Assembly (NCBI GenBank): GCA_030762175.1
Contig: CM060833.1
Location: 1,552,501-1,616,500 of the forward strand
Length of the DNA: 64,000 nucleotides
Direction of reading: 5' to 3'
Origin: Metallyticus violacea
Taxonomy: Eukaryota > Arthropoda > Insecta > Mantodea > Metallyticidae
Part shown: positions 61,233 through 64,000 of the stretch, piece by piece
Layout: every line of letters begins with the position of its first letter
Position numbering within the stretch: the first letter of the stretch is position 1
Notes under the pieces: generated by a model
The model's input: the letters and a program-made list of their open reading frames with translations, nothing else
What the model was told of the DNA's origin: nothing
Database searches by the model: none
Position numbers and translations under genes: made by a program

Positions 61233-62644
61233 AGGGGGAGAGGCGCTGGTAAGCATCGTGTCAGACTTTGGAGAGGAGTATTGCCTGCACCCTCTATAAG
61301 TGCAAACAGCAGCATGCAGAGCAATAATTTCAGCTACTAGTTGCCACCTTCAGAGGAAAACGATGTCTTTTAGCTAACACTTTTATTTGATTTTCAATTA
61401 ATTTAGGTGTACCTTCATATGTCCGCCTTCTGTCTGAATCTTACTAAAGAAACCAGTCGCAATTAATCCTGTTGAATATTTTATTTTTAGTTCTTGCACA
61501 TAAGACGGGTTGTTAACATACATTTTGTTTTAGAGGTTTACTCTTAAATAAATATAGCAAGGATTTAAATCTGGGAATTAGGTGGTTCACAAGCCCGAAC
61601 CAATAATTCTAGCCTCCCTATTTTCTTCCCCATACACACTACGTAATGTTCAGATAAGTGTGTCTTATATATGTCTTCAGCAGATGCCAAACTAGAAAAT
61701 GTCGTGAACAGTAAAACAAACCCAATAATGCAGTTTGCACACATACGCCTATGTTGTTCATAATAGTCACTGTCTGAGAGATTGCAAAAAGAAGTCCCTC
61801 TATATTAGTAACAAAAAGTTTATCAATAAACCACATTATCACACAAGCTCGCCCACATTTTTGTTTCAGATACAGACGAAGTATCTTACTGGCTTTATCC
61901 ACACTACCGACAGATTTTCTTGTTTTTCGGTTTCGGTTTCTTGGTCATAAAGTACAAATGGAGCAATTGCAACTCCTGGATTTTTTTTGCATATATAAAC
62001 ATTCTCTGTTGTAACTTAAATCTCACTCTAGGCGTATTAACAGAGTACAAGTTGTGGCATGAAGCCGTGACTTCTCCTGACGTGTTGATCTAATTAACCA
62101 GCGAAATGAAAACAGGGTAGCAATGGCCAGTCCCAACCGTATTATAAATGAAAGTGGACACTTTAATCGAATCTCGCCAGAACCACTGAGGTGTCTTTTC
62201 CAGCAATCAAAAGCATAACAATTCTTATTTCACTTGTACTTAATATACAATCCAAATGATGTAACTTCAGTAAAATATTAGAAAAACCCATCCTTAAACT
62301 TCTCTCGTTTCTTTCTTTATTCAAACTGCTAGCCTTTCAGGACATTCTGTAGCATTGTCCAGTAATGGTTGTGTGCGCAGGTACCAAACTATTTCATAAA
62401 TATCGAAAAATTAGATGACCACAATTTTTATTTATGGTGGAGATTTCGACACAGAGCTTTGCTATTTGCTGTGAGGGTCGAAATGATGTAGTCAAGTGAT
62501 TACGCTTGAGCATCTTCAACTGCACGCAGCAGTGTTGAAATCCAACACGTGTCAGTATGTGACACTCCACAAAATTCAAAATTTCATAATATTATTCTAT
62601 GATCCTCTCTCACAATCCCTGCAGCAGTGTTAATGTCTTTAGAG

Positions 62645-62905
62645 TGTCGGTCCTGGTCGTGTATTTGCTTTCTAAATCCAAGATCGCGGGTTCAAACGCG
62701 GCCACGATTGAGGATCTTGACTTCGGAAGGGAAATAAAGCCGTTGGTCCCGTGTGGTACATTTTCAGCACAATAAAGAACCTCAAGCCTGAAAGAAGAGG
62801 CCTCTGAGCAAAATTTGTCGGCCGTTCCACACCCTGAATTGAATGGGACGCTGATGACCTGAGATGTTAAAGAGCGTCCGTAAATAAATCAAATTAACAA
62901 GATTC
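62645..62905 (+). repeat. SINE family A with short TSD
   Basis: GCGGGTTCAAACGCGGCC B box, body AACCTCAAGCCTGAAAGAAG, tail AAATAAATCAAAT. Flanks share CTTTAGAG (62637-62644 and 62906-62913). Confidence 0.85.
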
Positions 62906-63417
62906 CTTTAGAGCACAAACTGAAGCATGGTGTCTGTTTTCCTTTCAAATTGGTTCCCTTTTCTCTTTAAACATTTTAAACCGTGCTAGAGAGAGAACTG
63001 CGTAGCCCTCAGCTGAAGATTTTTTGAGATGAAAGCCGAATTTCCGAATATTTTTCGTCGGTGTCACTTCCACCTTGCTCTAGGCGAAGCTGCATATGTC
63101 TCAACACTAGAACTCGTACCTCAAGCACATTACACGTTATGCCTGCAAGAATATTATGAACAACTGTGATATATATTTTGTCTTATCGTAAATACTTACA
63201 ACTATCACGTCTACAACTGTCAAAACGAGGGCATATGGCTCGAGAAGCTGTGAGAGGGTCCGGAAGGTCCCGGGTTGGAATTGAGCCATAACGGCATCAT
63301 CAAGCGCCATTTCTGTTGAAGACAAACTCCAAAGTTAACAAAACACTCCATATGACTTTGTTCAAGCACAGGCATTGGAGCTTTCCGCATACTTCACCTC
63401 CAGTCCGCAGCCAAGGG

Positions 63418-63627
63418 TGGCCGAGGTTGCGAGCGAGAGGTCTGGTGTTCCAATCCCGCCAGGACCTTCCTCTCTGAGATTTTCCTCAGTTCTCATAAAT
63501 GGTAAATGCCGGGGAGGTACCCTAAACCTAGGCTTGGAACGTTTCCTTCCTTAAAAAAATTCTTTCCCAATTTATCATTTCATCTCATAATATCAATGTC
63601 CATCGCCTGTGGCGGGGGGGGGGGGGA
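63418..63627 (+). repeat. SINE family B ending in a G-run
   Basis: GGTGGCCGAGGTTGCGAG head, body GGTACCCTAAACCTAGGCTTGG and CATCGCCTGTGGCG, ending in a G-run at about 63613-63627 in place of the usual tail. Confidence 0.82.
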
Positions 63628-64000
63628 CCTCCAGTCCACTGGCAAAGTCCAGTGAGAAAATAACAGATTTCCCAATGCTCTGTAGATGAGAAACTTTGGT
63701 CACTATGGGGTAAAACGTGATCATTGGTGCCAACTTCTGAATACATATCAAAAGTAGATGTAGTTACTTAACCTTGAGGCAATATTCAGATATCAGTAGT
63801 TAATTTCTGCTACATCCGCGAGAAGAAATTTGTCTATTGAAAAAGAGGATTTTGGACACTCGGGGCATCAAAAAGTTTAGCAAGTGTCACCTTACAGCTT
63901 AAGCTAAGGACTCAATTCGAACACTTATTCAAAGTACTCCCCATTCTCCACAAACACACACATACACAATTGTAGACATTTGTCAAAAGTACTACGGTAC

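Larger units (their letters stand above)
60884..64000 (+). other. Intron 2 of GMC gene B (start, runs off window)
   Basis: No further GMC exon is recognisable up to the window edge. Contains SINEs; 61233-62636 and 63628-64000 show nothing else. Confidence 0.75.

Noticed and set aside
60884..64000. Search for exon 3 of GMC gene B
   Set aside because: No NLQDH-like or later GMC motif found in any frame; the exon must lie outside the window.

Overview
The window looks like nuclear DNA from an insect. It is AT-rich, carries two multi-exon GMC-oxidoreductase (glucose-dehydrogenase-like) genes with canonical GT-AG introns, and is otherwise filled with decayed transposons and tRNA-derived SINEs. 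The long introns and the mix of mariner, Tc1, hAT, LINE and SINE remnants suggest a large-genome hemimetabolous insect such as a cockroach or termite. That placement is inference and cannot be settled from sequence alone. No bacterial-style operon, CRISPR array, prophage or rRNA gene is present.

Layout. 1-16,500: no host gene recognised. It holds a LINE 3' end, a hAT element with both terminal inverted repeats (1567-3483), a DUF4817-type transposon remnant (5.7-6.6 kb), a LINE reverse-transcriptase tail (7.06-7.63 kb), a Tc1-like remnant (8.96-9.73 kb) and several SINEs. 16,518-33,689: GMC gene A, complete, four coding exons and 619 aa; its introns contain SINEs, LINE pieces and a mariner. 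33,690-57,572: about 24 kb without a recognised host gene, rich in SINEs (three families around 34-35 kb), internally deleted mariners, a second DUF4817-type remnant and LINE 3' ends. 57,573-60,883: the first two coding exons (342 codons) of GMC gene B, same strand; the rest must lie beyond the right edge. 60,884-64,000: intron of gene B with SINEs.

Genes A and B are clear paralogues in tandem. Both have a hydrophobic N-terminus, the Rossmann FAD-binding motif and both GMC signature motifs, and both share intron 1 at the same codon and phase. In insects many GMC genes sit in one conserved cluster associated with the flotillin-2 locus, so this is probably part of that cluster (inference).

The most informative signals outside the genes are: a SINE inserted into the last codons of a mariner transposase with a perfect 11-bp target duplication; a LINE whose 3' UTR is built of repeated units of roughly 140 bp each ending near GCTAGAGCG, present at several loci; mariner copies that keep their N- and C-terminal coding ends but have lost the middle; and a one-base phase difference at intron 2 between the two GMC paralogues. 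I did not find a convincing new biological system.
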